Numbered from the stretch's first letter, positions 51,912 to 64,000 are shown. The stretch is 64,000 bases of DNA from Manihot esculenta (GCF_001659605.2 NC_035174.2:1428389-1492388); one strand, 5' to 3'. Numbers and translations are program-made. The notes: generated by a model from the letters alone, not told the origin.

Positions 51912-54218
51912 ATGTTCTACAGAGGGTAAGAGGCTTTTTCGCTTTACAATTTCTCTGATTTCTCTCTTGCTTTCCTTCTCTTCGATCCTATCTCTTATTT
52001 TTCTTTCTCCTTTGTTAAATTAAGCCTTGCAGCTGGGTTTTCGTCAATTTATTCCTTTCTGCCTTTGATTCTTAGGTTTTTTCTCTTTAAGCTATCTGCC
52101 ATTAATTCTTTGCTTAAAAAATGTTATTTACCGGTACTCCAATCGAATATTTTTGTTTCTTTTTAATCTTTTCTGGGTCCATATTGCACTTGCTTAGATT
52201 GATCTGTATTTCCTAGAAATGCTTATTTAGGCATAAATTAAGGCAAATTGTTAAGGGTTAGAGCTGGCTTTGATTTAAAGTCAGAAGGAGCTCCATGCGA
52301 TCATTGAGGAGGATTATTAGGGCTAATAAACAAATAGATGGTTTGGGAGCAAAATTTTGGGAAAGCCTTTGGATCTTTAGAGGCATAATGAGAAAGTAGC
52401 TTCAGGCCTCATAGGGAAATTGGGTATCTTATTTGGAGGAGATATGTTAGGCTCAAAGATGGATTTGTCGCTTCAGAACTAAAGGGACTGTAGAATATAG
52501 ATAAAAGAAAGGAATAGCATAGCTGTTGACAGTGTATATAATGAATGCAATCTCATATTGTTGGATTTAGAACAAACACTCAGGATGTAAATTATGTCTC
52601 TTTGTTAATAGGCACATTAAGAGCATCCTCTTTCCTCAAGAGATGCCATGAGAATCTCAAGTAAAACTAAAAGTGAGCAAACTATTTTTCCAGTTAGCTA
52701 ACTAAACTATATTTTGGCCAGGAAGGCAGCTTCTAGACGTCTTTGCATCTAGCAGATGTCTACGTGGCTCCTTGGTGCATATAGGGCTGATTGCTTTTCA
52801 AGCAAAGGCTTTATTTTTATTTGAAAATTGGATCATTAGAACTTAGAGGTGTGTGTGTGTGTTTTTTTTTTTTTCAAATAGAAGATTAAATAAGAGAGGG
52901 AACACCTGGGAGGGACCTGTTGTGAAATGCATAAGAAAAGATATCAGATTTCTAAAAACATGTTCCAATATAATGAAAGGGATGGACCTAAGGCATATAA
53001 AGCAAATGAATTAACCATAGACACACACATAAAAAGAACTCTATATATTTGTTGGATTGGAATGTGTCTAATGAAATGACACTCTGATGGCATTAGAAAA
53101 TGAATATTTTAAAAAGAAAAATAAAATCCAGGGTGTCACTCTAAAAGATTATTTTCTTAGTTTGGTATACTCAGACCAGGTTATACTGGATCTTTGATGA
53201 AAAAATCATCAGTCCTTGTGTATATGGGAAGCCATTGGATGTCATTTTTACTTCTTGTATTATGACATTTTTTCGAAAGAAGAAATATCGTGACATTTAT
53301 TTTTCCTGCATGATAAAAGATTAGAATGAAATAAAATATCTGTATTTCTTAATAAAGTTGAGTACAGAAGCTCATTATTTTTGCATAATTACGAGCATGA
53401 AGCATTAATGAATTACTTATCTTCTCTGTTGTTTTAATGGCTTTGGAAACTAAAGTAGATATCCTGATGGTGGTGATGGTCGTGAAATGGGTGCAAAACG
53501 TCAGCGGTTAGTTGATCAAGGTCCTTCATTCTATGGAACTTCCACTGGTTCGAGTTTTATGTATAATCCACCACCTTATGGATATGTTGCCCAACCTCCT
53601 CCTTTCCCTGTTGTCCGACTTCGTGGTCTCCCCTTTGATTGCACAGAAACTGATGTGGCCGAGTTCTTCCATGGTCTGGACATAGTTGATGTTCTCTTCG
53701 TCCACAGGGGTGGGAAGTTCAGTGGTGAAGCTTTTTGTGTTTTTGGGTATCCTCTTCAAGTTGACTTTGCCCTTCAAAAGAATAGGCAGAACATGGGGAG
53801 GCGATATGTTGAGGTTTTCAGAAGTAAGAGGCAGGATTATTACAAGGCAATTGCAAATGAAGTTTCAGATGCTCATGGTGGTTCACCACGGCGAAATGCT
53901 CCAAGAGCTAAATCATATGATGAGGGAAAGGACTCTGCTGAACATACAGGGGTATTACGTTTGAGAGGACTGCCATTTTCTGCTGGCAAGGATGACATAA
54001 TGGACTTCTTTAAAGATTTTATGCTATCCGAAGATTCAATTCATATTACAATGAACTCAGAGGGAAGGCCAACTGGTGAAGCATTTGTGGAATTTGCAAG
54101 TGCAGAAGATTCAAAAGCAGCAATGGCCAAGGATAGGATGACTCTTGGGAGTCGTTATATAGAATTGTTTCCTTCATCAATGGAGGAGATGGAAGAAGCA
54201 GTGACAAGAGGACGATAA
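51912..54218 (+). CDS. hnRNP F/H-like protein with two RRM-type domains
   Basis: Proteins of the hnRNP F/H group bind G-rich RNA and influence splicing; the plant homologues are little studied. The coding region is 51912-51925 plus 53459-54218, giving 257 residues. The first coding exon has only 14 coding bases (MFYR and two bases of Gly5) before a 1.5-kb intron; the join gives MFYRGYPDGGDGREMGAKRQ. Quasi-RRM 1 starts at about residue 55 (VVRLRGLPFDCTETDVAEFF, then GEAFCVFGYPLQVDFAL and MGRRYVEVF). Quasi-RRM 2 starts at about 171 (GVLRLRGLPFSAGKDDIMDF, then GEAFVEFAS and LGSRYIELFPSS). RLRGLPF in RNP2 position is the hallmark of the hnRNP F/H family. Similar to At5g66010/At3g20890-type proteins from memory. 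Confidence 0.93.
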
Positions 54219-56574
54219 TGACTGCCTTTGCCATTTGTGCCCCTGATGATGTTTAACCTTGCTCCATTGTTCAAAATTTTGCTTCATCAGTTGATCACAT
54301 TTTCTCAGTTGGTATGGTTTTGCTGTTGTTTTGCATTGTTTTTAACTAGAATTCTATAAAAACAACCTATGCTATTCAGTGAGATAGTATGTATGTTTGG
54401 GTGCATTTGTCTACTAGTTAGTCATATATATTTGACAAAATTTGGTGCTATCAACTGCAACTTGTCAAAAGTTAACCCTTGGTTCTTTGCGAGTGAGTTG
54501 AAACGGTGGTGGTTATGGTGAATGAAGGCTGGGAAATTTGTTAAAGTTTTCTGTTATTTATGTTGGAGCAGTAAATACGTATACAGTATGTATTTATAGT
54601 GAGAATAAGGTTTAGTAGCCTTGTTACAGAAATTGTGTTTAAATCAGGTGTTGAATCCTTATTTTAAGGGAAAATAATAGGAATTTTTTTAAAAAAATAA
54701 AAATAAAAATCCCAAGTTGCCCTCTGGTTTTACATAGTCAGACATATGCCAGACCAGAGGGCTTCTTGCAAATCTCAAGTCTACATCCTTTATAATTGAA
54801 TCAAACTTTGAGAGTAAAGGATTGCCTTAAATAGCTTTTTTAATAGAGTTTTGGGCTTCATAGTTGATCTCTAACAAAGCCCAAATATCTCTTTGTGACT
54901 GTTTTCTCTTCCCTTTTGAATACTTGGACTTTAAAAAATAAAATAATCATATCTCAAATTGAATGGTTACAGAGATTATTAATTTTTTAAAATGAGGTTG
55001 AGATTTAAAAAAGGTGCGTTTAATATAGGATTGAATCCCCTTAAAATTTTAAAAATAATATTAAAAATAAAAAAAATGAAAATAGGGAAGAATCAATTGG
55101 TAATATCATGAATGAATATAATAATAGTTTCTGAGCAGCTGAAGCCATAAGTAGCCAATCCTTTTGTTTTGTCCTCTTCTCCTTCTGCGTCTTCTTCTTC
55201 TTCGTCTTTCTTTTCAGCTTTAACTGTCAACTGTTCATCCCATTTTCTATAGTCTTTTTCATCCTAGGATTCTTCTTTTTTTTTTTTTTTTTTCTCTAAG
55301 ACTCTCTTTCCATCCTTCCTTACTTTTGCTTATTTACTATTATAATTTTAATTCCTAATATTATCTAATAACATAATATATATATTTAAAAAATAGTTAT
55401 GCTATAATTATTTTTTTTTCATTGATTTAAATACTTATTTCATGATATTCTTCCTCTTAACAATTTAAAATGTATTATAGAGTTATTTTTTTAAAATAAT
55501 ATGGTGATCAGTTGTATATAACAACATTTCTTTCACATTAGACAATAATATATATTTTAAAGATATTAATTGTTATCTAAATAGTTGGCGTGATTGAAGC
55601 AATTACAAATTTAAATTTAAATTTTTTGTATTTTTAGTTAATTTGAATTAAATTATTTAAATTAATATTTTTTATTTAATTCAGTTCAAATTAACAAATT
55701 CAAAAAGAAATTATTTTTAATTCACCCAAATTTCATTTTTAAAAAACACTAAAGTATTTTTATTAAATTCAAAATAATTTTAAAAATCAAAATTAGGGTT
55801 TTTTTTTTCCTTTTTGACAATTAATAGCCGAAAGCGGGTCAATCCGCTGCCCGCCCTGCGCAAGCCAGTTGCTGCACTACTAATTTGAAAGCGTTACTCT
55901 AAACCCACGGGCTGACGGGCAGCTGACCGGATCATGGATCAAAGTTCACCACCCATACATATAACAGCTTAACGCCCTTCAAGCAAATCTCTCTTCTCCC
56001 CATCTAATCGCTAGGTTTTTGAAGCCTCACTTATTTTTCCCTCTTTGGTAGCTTTCTCGTGTAGATCCTTCATCATGAGGTAAGTCTTCATCTGTATATC
56101 TTTCTTTCTTAGGGTTCTTAGGTTTTGCCAGGACTTCTGAAAATGTTTGAATATTATTTATAGCTTTTTTAACTGTTGTGTTTGGTTTGTCATCTAAGCT
56201 GGATGGCGATCGATCTCTTCTATCTAGGGTTCATTTAGAATTTCTGATTTGGGTCTCGACTCTCGAATCTCATTATTTGATCGCCATTTTTAGCGGGTTT
56301 TGTTTTCGGAAGTTGCTGTGACTGTGATCTTGAAAAGGGTTGTTTCTAAAGAGCTGGTCATCCACTCGGTTTTTTTATCACTTTACAATCAATTTAGGTT
56401 GCTTTAAAGCACCTCTACCATGGGCTTTCCAGTAACAATGGCTTGTGTCTTAGCAGTTTCTTACCTATACTAAGTAAAGTTTCTAGTTTGTTCTTGCCAG
56501 TTTCAGTACAATCTGTTATTGTACTTCTACTCAACTATATACTGCCACTTTCCTATATATCTCTCTCCCACAAA
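54219..56574. other. Intergenic and SMR promoter/leader
   Basis: hnRNP-like 3' UTR, then AT-rich DNA to about 55800. 55820-55960 is a GC-rich island upstream of the SMR gene. A good donor (GAG/GTAAGT at 56080) and possible acceptor at 56397 suggest a leader intron. Short upstream ATG frames (for example at 56419, ending at TAA about 17 codons later) could sit in the leader. Confidence 0.45.
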
Positions 56575-56964
56575 ATGGCTCCATCTGCTACAACAGAAAC
56601 AAAAGCAAAAACGACGAGAAAACCAAGAAGAACCCATTACAAGAAGCGGCTGGTGAAGTCCAAGAACATCCAGGAAACATCATTGGTGGAGGATATCTCT
56701 TCCTCCACCACCACTACCACAAGCTTCAATGTTTGTTCCAAGATTGATGGCTTAGATTTGGAGGGGGTTGATATCTCTACAAGTTCTTGCTCCACACCAA
56801 AAGCTCAGAGATATCGGATACCAGAGATCGTTACATGCCCACCAGCACCAAAGAAGCAAAGAGTGATATCAAATTGCTCACTGCAAAGGAGACCAATCGC
56901 TTTCTTTGCCCCTCCAGACTTAGAGCTCTTCTTCTTCTTTGCTCTTCGTGATATCTCAGTCTAG
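56575..56964 (+). CDS. SIAMESE-related cyclin-dependent kinase inhibitor (SMR)
   Basis: SMR proteins bind and inhibit CDK-cyclin complexes and promote the switch to endoreduplication or cell-cycle exit. The intronless coding region gives 129 residues. A basic N-terminus (TTRKPRRTHYKKRLVKSK) is followed by the SMR core: SSCSTPKAQRYRIPEIVTCP, PAPKKQRVISNC, and RRPIAFFAPPDLELFF at the C-terminal end. The IPE-TCPPAPKK pattern and the FFAPPDLELFF block match SMR6-type members best from memory. The tail FFFFALRDISV is longer and more hydrophobic than usual. MAPSATTETK is taken as the start; the frame stays open upstream to an earlier ATG at 56443 that lacks family similarity. Confidence 0.9.
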   Translation: MAPSATTETKAKTTRKPRRTHYKKRLVKSKNIQETSLVEDISSSTTTTTSFNVCSKIDGLDLEGVDISTSSCSTPKAQRYRIPEIVTCPPAPKKQRVISNCSLQRRPIAFFAPPDLELFFFFALRDISV

Positions 56965-57300
56965 AATTTGTTCATATGATATGAAGATCATTTCAATATA
57001 GTCTAAGAGGTGATCCTCATAAAATCGCTCTCAGAATTATATAATAGTTTGTGTTTTCTCAATTTGATCATTAAGGTATAGTATAATGGCTAGTTTGAGC
57101 TTGCTCATTTGGGTTTGCTAATCAATTTAGCTGGGTTATTTTCAATTTGGAGGGTATACTAATCACTAAGTTTAGCTGGGGTTGTCCAACTAAATTTAGG
57201 CTTAATTATTCCTTTAATATTTATTTCGTTTTTAGATGTTTTGCTGACTTTGGAGTTTGAAAAGTGAGATGTAATGGCTTGATTTAAGTTTTAATTGTAA

Positions 57301-57332
57301 TTGTGATTGTGATTGTGATTGTGATTGTGATT
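57301..57332 (+). repeat. (TTGTGA)n hexamer repeat
   Basis: Five to six perfect TTGTGA units follow the SMR gene. Not a telomere motif. Confidence 0.95.
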
Positions 57333-58616
57333 TTAGTGTGCAATTTTCAATCTTTCATTGCTCAGTCAACTTTAAAAAGTGGGTTAAATCATGATTTACT
57401 GTTTATGCACAAAATGCAAATCCTTCTCTTCTTTTTTTTTTTTTTTCCGTTGGTAACAGGTGCTTGTACAAATTTCATTATAAAAATAGCTACCACAAGT
57501 GCTAATTCCTTTCCTTTTTTTTCCTTTCTCATATATATAATTTTTGCTTTGGGTTCCCTACCCCAGCACCCACATTAATCATAATGTGAACACTTAATGT
57601 ATAAGAAATTAAATTATTCACCTTTGTTCACTCAATTAATGGCTACAGTTGCAATATTTAAGGGTCCACCAAACAGTTGATATATAAAGGTCTTCAAATA
57701 TTCTACTTTTTGAATCTAGAGTATAAGAGTAGCATTTTGATCAATTCAAGGGTTCTAGTTCTCACTGCCTGCAACTATAGAATTTTCATTGGGATTGTGA
57801 CTATAGGCAATAAACTTCTGGAGCGAAAGCAGTAAAAACATGTAGCAGAAATTAGATATTTTGAGCCAATGGGAACAGAGAAGTGATTGAAGGGGATAGT
57901 GTTGTTTTCTAATATATTGTTTTAGGGTGGGATTCGTCTTGTCTGATTGAGAGCGTCTGTGTGTCTCTGCCTCCAGGTGAGCCCAGCATCCCCAAGAGAA
58001 TCCAATGAAAGGAGACCCGTGCGGGTTATTGTGATCATTGCAAGACAATAGTGTAGAATCTCAAGAAAATTTCTCATTATTTTTCCTTTCCTTTCCAACT
58101 TTTTTCTGTACTGTTCAAGATAATTTATAGTAACATTGAATTGGGTATCTGCATTTATTGTTCTTCTGATTCATGCATGTATGAAAAGAAGCTTCAATTA
58201 TTTATCCCTTTCATCATTTTTATTCTCTGCTGGTATATTACCATACCATCAAAGTCTTTCCTTTTTGAGCTCATGCATTGCATACACAGATCTTAACTTC
58301 TCTTTAACATATTTAATTCAACATTCATTCAAATAATCAAATCTGAAATCATTTCTCTCATATGCTACTATGGATATTCTACTCATTTATATACATGCCC
58401 TCATAATTGAGCGTTGATTTTTGTTTTTTATAAATATGTAGATACCATATAAAATATAGGCCATTTGAGATAGCAATGTATAATGTCTAAATCTGATTAA
58501 ATTCAAGTGGCCATATCTAGGAAGATTAGAGAACTTAGACCTCCGGCTAAAAGAGTTTTGAGAGGGAGGATCAGGAAAGTCCAAGGATTATGGTGCCTTG
58601 AGTTCTAAGCCTGGTT

Positions 58617-58764
58617 CTTTTACTCTCAGAATATTGCATAAAACTTTATAAAACTTTAAATATATGTATCTCGTCATCCTAACTTGACATCTTTTACTCT
58701 CAGAAGGTTGCATAAAACTTTATAAAACTTTAAATATATGTATCTCGACATCCTAACTTGACAT
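58617..58764. repeat. 74-bp tandem duplication
   Basis: Two copies of a 74-bp unit, starting CTTTTACTCTCAGAA at 58617 and 58691, are nearly identical. They differ at a few bases (ATATTGC against GGTTGC; CTCGTCATC against CTCGACATC). Confidence 0.95.
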
Positions 58765-59398
58765 ATGTCAAATGAGAGTATAGTTATAATCGACTGAATA
58801 TTGAATGAGTCAATTATCCACCAATAATAAATCAATTGAAAAATCTGTCACAAGTACAGTTATCTTCGTTTGCAGATATATCTTGCATGAAACTTGTTAT
58901 ATAAATCTCCCATCTGTTTAAACAAAAAAAAAATTAATCTTATTTTCTTTGACCTCATAATTCGTATGCAACTTCCTGACCTTAAATTTTTTAAACACCT
59001 TCAAAACTTTAAGTAACTAATTTCTATAGCAGCCATTACTCCTATTCTTTACTCGACCCAATCTTACCTATGCTATTCCATAGTCTCAAACTCACCACGT
59101 GTCATCATCGTATCCATAGATTAGTTACCATATATATATATATATATATATAAACAAGGGTATGGGGCATGGACATGAATGAGGGAGGGAAGGGTAGGTG
59201 ATCAAGTGGGTTGATATATACACATAATTATGAGAGTAAGGTAAAGGACATAAAAGAGAAGGTAATGGCAAAAGCTTCGGCTTTGAATATCTGATACATG
59301 TTGGAGCTTTTGGGGATAAATAATTGGAGAAGGGAATATATGAAGGACGATAATGCATTGATTACAAGTATTCCCTTTGTGTATTTAAATGATAAGGT

Positions 59399-59427
59399 CC
59401 CCTTTCCCTTTCCCTTTCCCTTTCCCT
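59399..59427 (+). repeat. (CCCTTT)n repeat
   Basis: About five CCCTTT units. Not the plant telomere repeat CCCTAAA. Confidence 0.95.
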
Positions 59428-60518
59428 CCTCCCACTGGTCCCTTCTTTGTTGGGCATATCATCATCTACGCGTTTCCCTTTCATCTCCATCATTTTTCTT
59501 TCTTCACCCATCTTTTCTCTCCATGTGCATCTCAATTTTTCATTCATTTCTCTGCTAATTTATTTTATTAATTAGCTAGCTTAGTATATTTAATTAAGAA
59601 ACATCTAACTCCATTTTCTTTCCATGCATTAATATCAATCATTTAATTTTAATTATTGGGGAAAAGTTCATATTGAGGAGCCAAAGAACAATGTCTTTCT
59701 CATCATCACAATTTAACTCCACAGGTTAAAAGGAAAATTTTAACCCTGCTACTTTTGGCTACTTCTCATGAGTTTTCTTTTCTTTTCTTTTCTTTTTTTT
59801 TGGCTCTCTTTTATGGGTAGAGATATTTCTAAATCCATATGATTAAATCCATTCTGCAATCAATTTCAAGATGGATAATTTTAGAGTGTTATCTAGTGAG
59901 GTCAATCCTAAATAAAGAGATTGTATTCTTTCCCGTAATGAGTTAATAATTTTAACTAAGTTGACATGTCTATCGTAATCAAAATTGAACTGTTTTTTTT
60001 TTTTTTTTTCAATGAAATGTATGTACATAAACACACTTTTTTTATTAGCTTAATTAGCACTATTTTCTTTTCTAGAATCCGAGGTTGCCCCTCCTCACCT
60101 CTTCCAAAGTATACATAGAAGATCTTCTTCCACTTTTTATGTCAAAAGTACTTGCACCTACACCAATTTTGCTATTCTCTTTTAGCTTCCTCTTCTATAA
60201 TTCTCATATGTACGGAGGCATTGAATGATTTTAAAAACAAAAAGAAAAAATTATTTCTTTTTCAAAATCATTCCTAAATTGGGAGTTTAGGGTATTAATA
60301 ATTTAAAGGGTGAAACTGCAGGTTGTCCAATCTCTTAAAAAAAATTAATGAAAGTAATTTAAGTGGAATCAAATTCTTATGTTGATTTAATTCTCTTCAC
60401 CTTTATACATGTTCAAACTATATACTAGATTTTACTATATTCTGAATTTTAATTTTAAATTTAATCAAATTTATTTTTAATTTGAATTCAAGGTTGCAGC
60501 GCTTCAACCCATGGATAT

Positions 60519-61986
60519 TATCACTCGCGCTTTTGAGCTATTGTGTGTGTGTGACACTTGGTCAGGCTCTTAGAAAGACTCTTAATACACTAATTGGTTT
60601 CGTCCTGTTTTAAACTTATCAGCGGAACAACTCTAGCCCCAAATTAGTGTATGACAAAATGATAATCCCACGTACAAAAACACTTCCAAGTCCCACCTAA
60701 TTTTTATGGCAACATCTTTTTCAGAGTGGTGTTACATATCCCAATTTATGGACAACTATCCTCCACTCAAACCATACTCACCCTCAAGCATGCCAGCAAT
60801 TAAGTGCTTTGATCTCAGCATTGTTTATCCGAAGTGATGCTCTTTCACTCACTCTTTCACTCAAGCTACGAGCAAGGGGACGTCCCATTCCCGTCGGAAC
60901 GCAAGCTTCACTTGCTTTGCCCCACCGTTGAGGCACCCGAGGAACACAATCCTCACTCATATTTTTACTCCGCAATTTGCTCTTAACACCACATTCACTT
61001 AGTGAGTCCGATATCACACCTCGGTGCACACAACTTTAATTCTTGCTCCCCTTCACTAAGGTATCAACGGAACAGCTCCAGCCCCTGACTAGTGTATGTC
61101 GGAATGGTAATCGCACACACAAAAACCCTTCCGAGTAACCCACCTAATTTTACGGCAACATCTTTTCCAAAGTGGTGCTGCATATCCCATAATTTATGGA
61201 CATGACAACTCTCATCCACTCAAACCATACTCGCCCTCAAACATGCCAACAATTAAGCGTTTTGATCTCAACATTATTTATCCGAAGTGACACTCTTTCA
61301 CTCAAGCTAGAGCGAGAGGACGTCCCATTCCTGTCGGAACGCAAGCTTCACTTGCTTTGCCCCACCCGTTGAGGCACCCGAGGAATGCGATCTTCACTTA
61401 TATTTTTACCCTGTAATTTGCTTTGAACACCACCTTCACTTAGTGAGTCCGATATAACACCTCGGTGCATGCAACTTTAATCCTTGCTCCCCTCCATTAA
61501 GAAAGTTCAACTCAACTAGGCACGTATCACTTTACTGGGTCCTCCACACTAAAAAAGACAACTCCCCCACTCCTCTATTTTTCAAGGATTGTCAGGATGG
61601 TAGTGCGTGTCGTGTTTAAGCCCACTTCACTCTGATACCACGTGTCACAGGCGCTTTTGAGCCACTGTGCTCATGCGGCAATTGGCCAGGCTCCTACGAG
61701 ATTATAGCCTGCCAAATTTAGTCTATTGAGAAGTCTTGTCATACTGATTGGTTTCGTTCTGTCTTAGGCTCATCAGGAGAGCGATTTCAACTCCCGATCA
61801 ATGTATGTAGAAATGGTAATCCCACACACAAAAACCCTTTCAAGTAACTTCCCGCCCAATCTTTTTAAAATAACTTTCCACTTAATCTTCACGGCAATAC
61901 CTTACCTTTTCCACTATGATATTGCACATTCCCAACATTATCTTTTCCACTATGATATTGCACATTCCCAATTTATGGACGTGACA
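60519..61986 (-). mobile_element. Rearranged non-autonomous LTR element (TRIM/SMART-like)
   Basis: Three related LTR copies alternate with two copies of a short internal segment. The right LTR (61643-61986, 344 bp) is complete, with TGTCAC/GTGACA ends. Next to it on the minus strand is the primer-binding site TGGTATCAGAG (61640-61630), two bases from the LTR end. A middle LTR (about 61066-61207) keeps only one half. A left LTR (about 60519-60754) is diverged and internally deleted. Internal copies at about 60755-61065 and 61208-61500 are clearly alike (both hold GGACGTCCCATTCC, GTCGGAACGCAAGCTTCACT and TTGCTTTGCCCCACC). A purine-rich tract lies before the middle LTR. No gag or pol is encoded. 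ATAT on both outer flanks may be a short target duplication. Confidence 0.82.
61643..61986 (-). repeat. Intact LTR of the element
   Basis: A 344-bp LTR bounded by TGTCAC and GTGACA. It contains an internal direct repeat of about 38 bp (ATCTTTTCCACTATGATATT-type, near 61901-61976). Confidence 0.8.
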
Positions 61987-63720
61987 ATATAACCGGGCCT
62001 ATCAACGGTAACTGAGCCCACTGTTCATTGGCCGTTGGATGGCTAACCTCACCTCACCTGCCAGAAATATATACGTTTCGGGGTGAGACTCTAATTAATT
62101 CCAACTTTAATTAATTATATATTTTAAATATATATATATAAATTTCAACATAAATATTTAATTCATTCAAATTTATACTAAACTTTATATTAAAAAATAT
62201 ATTTTGATTATTTAAAAAATTATCAAAGAGTAATATGAATCTTTACACTTTTAAACTAAATTCTTTAACAATTAAAATAAATCAAATAATTTTGTTTTTC
62301 TGAAATGGGATTAGAGATAGAGTAGAATCTGAAATCTCTTAATCAAGCGTAAGTCAAATAATTTTTAAAAATTTAAAAAAAATTAACAAATATAAATTTG
62401 ATGGATATATAAACCTATCAAGTTTAAAAAAATATTATAAGTATTTATATTTAAAAAATAAATAAAAATAAAAAGTATACTATAAATTTCTTCATACTAA
62501 AATAATGCACAAAAATTTTAATATAAAATATTTTTATTAAATATATTATATAAATATTTTTTAAAATTACGATAAGTATTTAATATATTTGTAAGAGCTG
62601 CAGTCACTAATTTAAATATAATAATTATTCTTTTAGAAAGTGAATAGATAATGTAAATTTACAAATATTATAAAAAAATATATTAACTGCACATGAATGA
62701 GATATAAATATGGAAAAAAAAAAACTGGAATTATAAGTAATGATTTATTTGAAATTTTTTAAATTTAAGAGTTCTATTTATTAATTTATTTTGAATTTGA
62801 TGAGTTTATAAGTCTTATCAAAGCATATTTGGAATATTTTAAAGGTACATTATATTTTAATTTTTTATTTTTCTTTATACTTTTAAAATTAAATATTTAA
62901 ATATTTATATAATTAATTCGTTTAAATAAAAAATATATATTTATAATTCTGTTAATCAACTCATTAAAATAAGAATAAATATTTTAAATACTTAAAATAT
63001 TTTATAAACACTTAAATTTTTTTAATATGTGAATATTTATATATTGTGTAAACTATACTTTATTCTCTAAATTTTAGTCTAATTAATAGATAAATTTTTA
63101 TATTTTTAAAATTAAATTTTTATATTTTTTATATTTAATTATTTTAAAATTAAATTTTTATATTTATTATAAATACTAATTTAAAATTAATGAATGTCAA
63201 ATTTTTTCTTCCATGGACAATTTCTCCCTAAATTATTTTTTATAAAATTTATAATTTATTTAAAAATTATTTAATATCATTTAAAAATTACTGAAATTAT
63301 AAGTATTTTTTAAAATTTTAAAATTATAAATATTGAAATATTTAATGAATAAAAATTATTAAAAACTAATTAAATAAAATATTATAAATAAAAATTAATA
63401 TAAATTTAAATATTTTTTAATAAAAATTAAAATATTTAAATTATAATAAATAAAGAAAGATAAAATATATAAAAATTTAAATATATAATTTAAAAAATAT
63501 AGGATGGATTCAGTAATTATATTAAAATTTAAAATTTTAAGTATAATTTATTTATTTAAAAAAATAATAAAAATATTTTTATATTTTTAATATTAAAAAT
63601 AAATAAAAAAATTTTAATTTAAATAAATTGATTATAAAAATTTAAATATTTAATTTTAAAAATATAATGATTAATCAATTAATCATATTAAAATTTAAAA
63701 AAGAAAGTATAATTTATCCA
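61987..63720. other. Very AT-rich intergenic DNA
   Basis: About 1.7 kb, mostly A and T runs. I see no coding or element structure in it. Confidence 0.5.
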
Positions 63721-63789
63721 TATTTTCTTTGAATTTAAAAGCAGTTCAGGAGGATATATGCCTAAATTTCTAAAATATTTTAAGAGTAA

Positions 63790-63925
63790 ACGTGAAGCAC
63801 TTTTCCTGGATGCCACGTGTCTCAGCGCTTCTGTCGTTATCCTTGTGGCCCCCACTACAGAGCAATGCGCTTCCCGTATTTTGCCCGTCAAGTGGGGGTC
63901 ACGTGGACCAGGAATTATATTTTTA
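63790..63925. promoter_or_regulatory. GC-richer island with two G-boxes at the right edge
   Basis: CACGTG occurs at 63814-63819 (GCCACGTGTC, ABRE-like) and 63900-63905 (TCACGTGGA). The island stands out from AT-rich DNA on both sides. It may be a promoter of a gene beyond the window; this is inference. Confidence 0.45.
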
Positions 63926-64000
63926 ATAGTATATATATTTTTTTTAATCAAGAAATACTTTATTTATTTTGTAAAATGTCAATCTAAATCTTGAATCTAC

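Larger units (their letters stand above)
56965..60518. other. Intergenic region
   Basis: SMR 3' UTR, then about 3.4 kb without recognised genes. It holds three simple repeats listed separately, an (AT)n tract at about 59133-59150, and pyrimidine-rich stretches around 59400-59540. Confidence 0.45.

Noticed and set aside
57755..58048. 97-codon minus-strand frame near 57.9 kb
   Set aside because: It has no splice partner, motif or family match and sits in ordinary intergenic sequence.
57301..59427. TTGTGA and CCCTTT hexamers as interstitial telomere repeats
   Set aside because: Neither matches TTTAGGG/CCCTAAA. They are ordinary simple repeats.

Overview
This window is nuclear DNA of a flowering plant, almost certainly a eudicot. 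Most genes carry many GT-AG introns in AT-rich DNA, and the protein set is plant-specific: an ORC1 with a PHD finger inside its BAH domain, a MYB46/83-type factor, the plastid translocator DiT1, RbcX2, an arginine-rich tandem CCCH protein and a SIAMESE-related inhibitor. The sequence alone does not fix the species. A woody rosid such as a Euphorbiaceae member is only a guess.

Layout. 0-1.4 kb (+): 3' end of an RBP45/47-type RNA-binding protein. 2.5-8.8 kb (-): complete ORC1 in 16 coding exons, with a miniature LTR element in its last intron, a CT microsatellite beside one donor site and an E2F site before the ATG. 8.9-10.5 kb: a fragment of mitochondrial small-subunit rRNA split by a 1.4-kb AT-rich inverted-repeat element. 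11.2-13.9 kb (-): a family 3 aldehyde dehydrogenase in 10 exons. 18.5-21.1 kb (-): a broken copy of the tRNA 2-thiouridylase gene MnmA. 22.1-24.2 kb (+): NOG1 in a single coding exon. 30.1-32.2 kb (+): MYB46/83-like. 33.2 kb (-): tRNA-Ser(GCU). 34.9-37.6 kb (+): DiT1. 40.0-44.2 kb (+): a DTX42-type MATE exporter in 13 exons. 46.1-47.9 kb (-): ankyrin plus tandem CCCH protein. 49.4-50.9 kb (-): RbcX2, head to head with an hnRNP F/H-like protein at 51.9-54.2 kb (+). 56.6-57.0 kb (+): SMR-type CDK inhibitor. 60.5-62.0 kb: a rearranged non-autonomous LTR element. The rest is AT-rich intergenic DNA, ending in a G-box-bearing promoter-like island at the right edge.

The genes do not form one pathway. 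They cover replication licensing (ORC1), 60S ribosome assembly (NOG1), plastid nitrogen and carbon exchange (DiT1), Rubisco assembly (RbcX2), organic-acid export (DTX42), secondary-wall transcription (MYB46/83) and cell-cycle arrest (SMR). The adjacent MYB46 - DiT1 pair, with a CCCH gene nearby, resembles an Arabidopsis chromosome 5 block as I remember it. I saw no convincing new biological system. The most informative finds are the nested organelle-DNA/transposon scar upstream of ORC1, the decayed MnmA gene with an internal tandem duplication, the two PBS-bearing miniature LTR elements, and an Arg/Lys-to-Gly change in the MYB recognition helix region.
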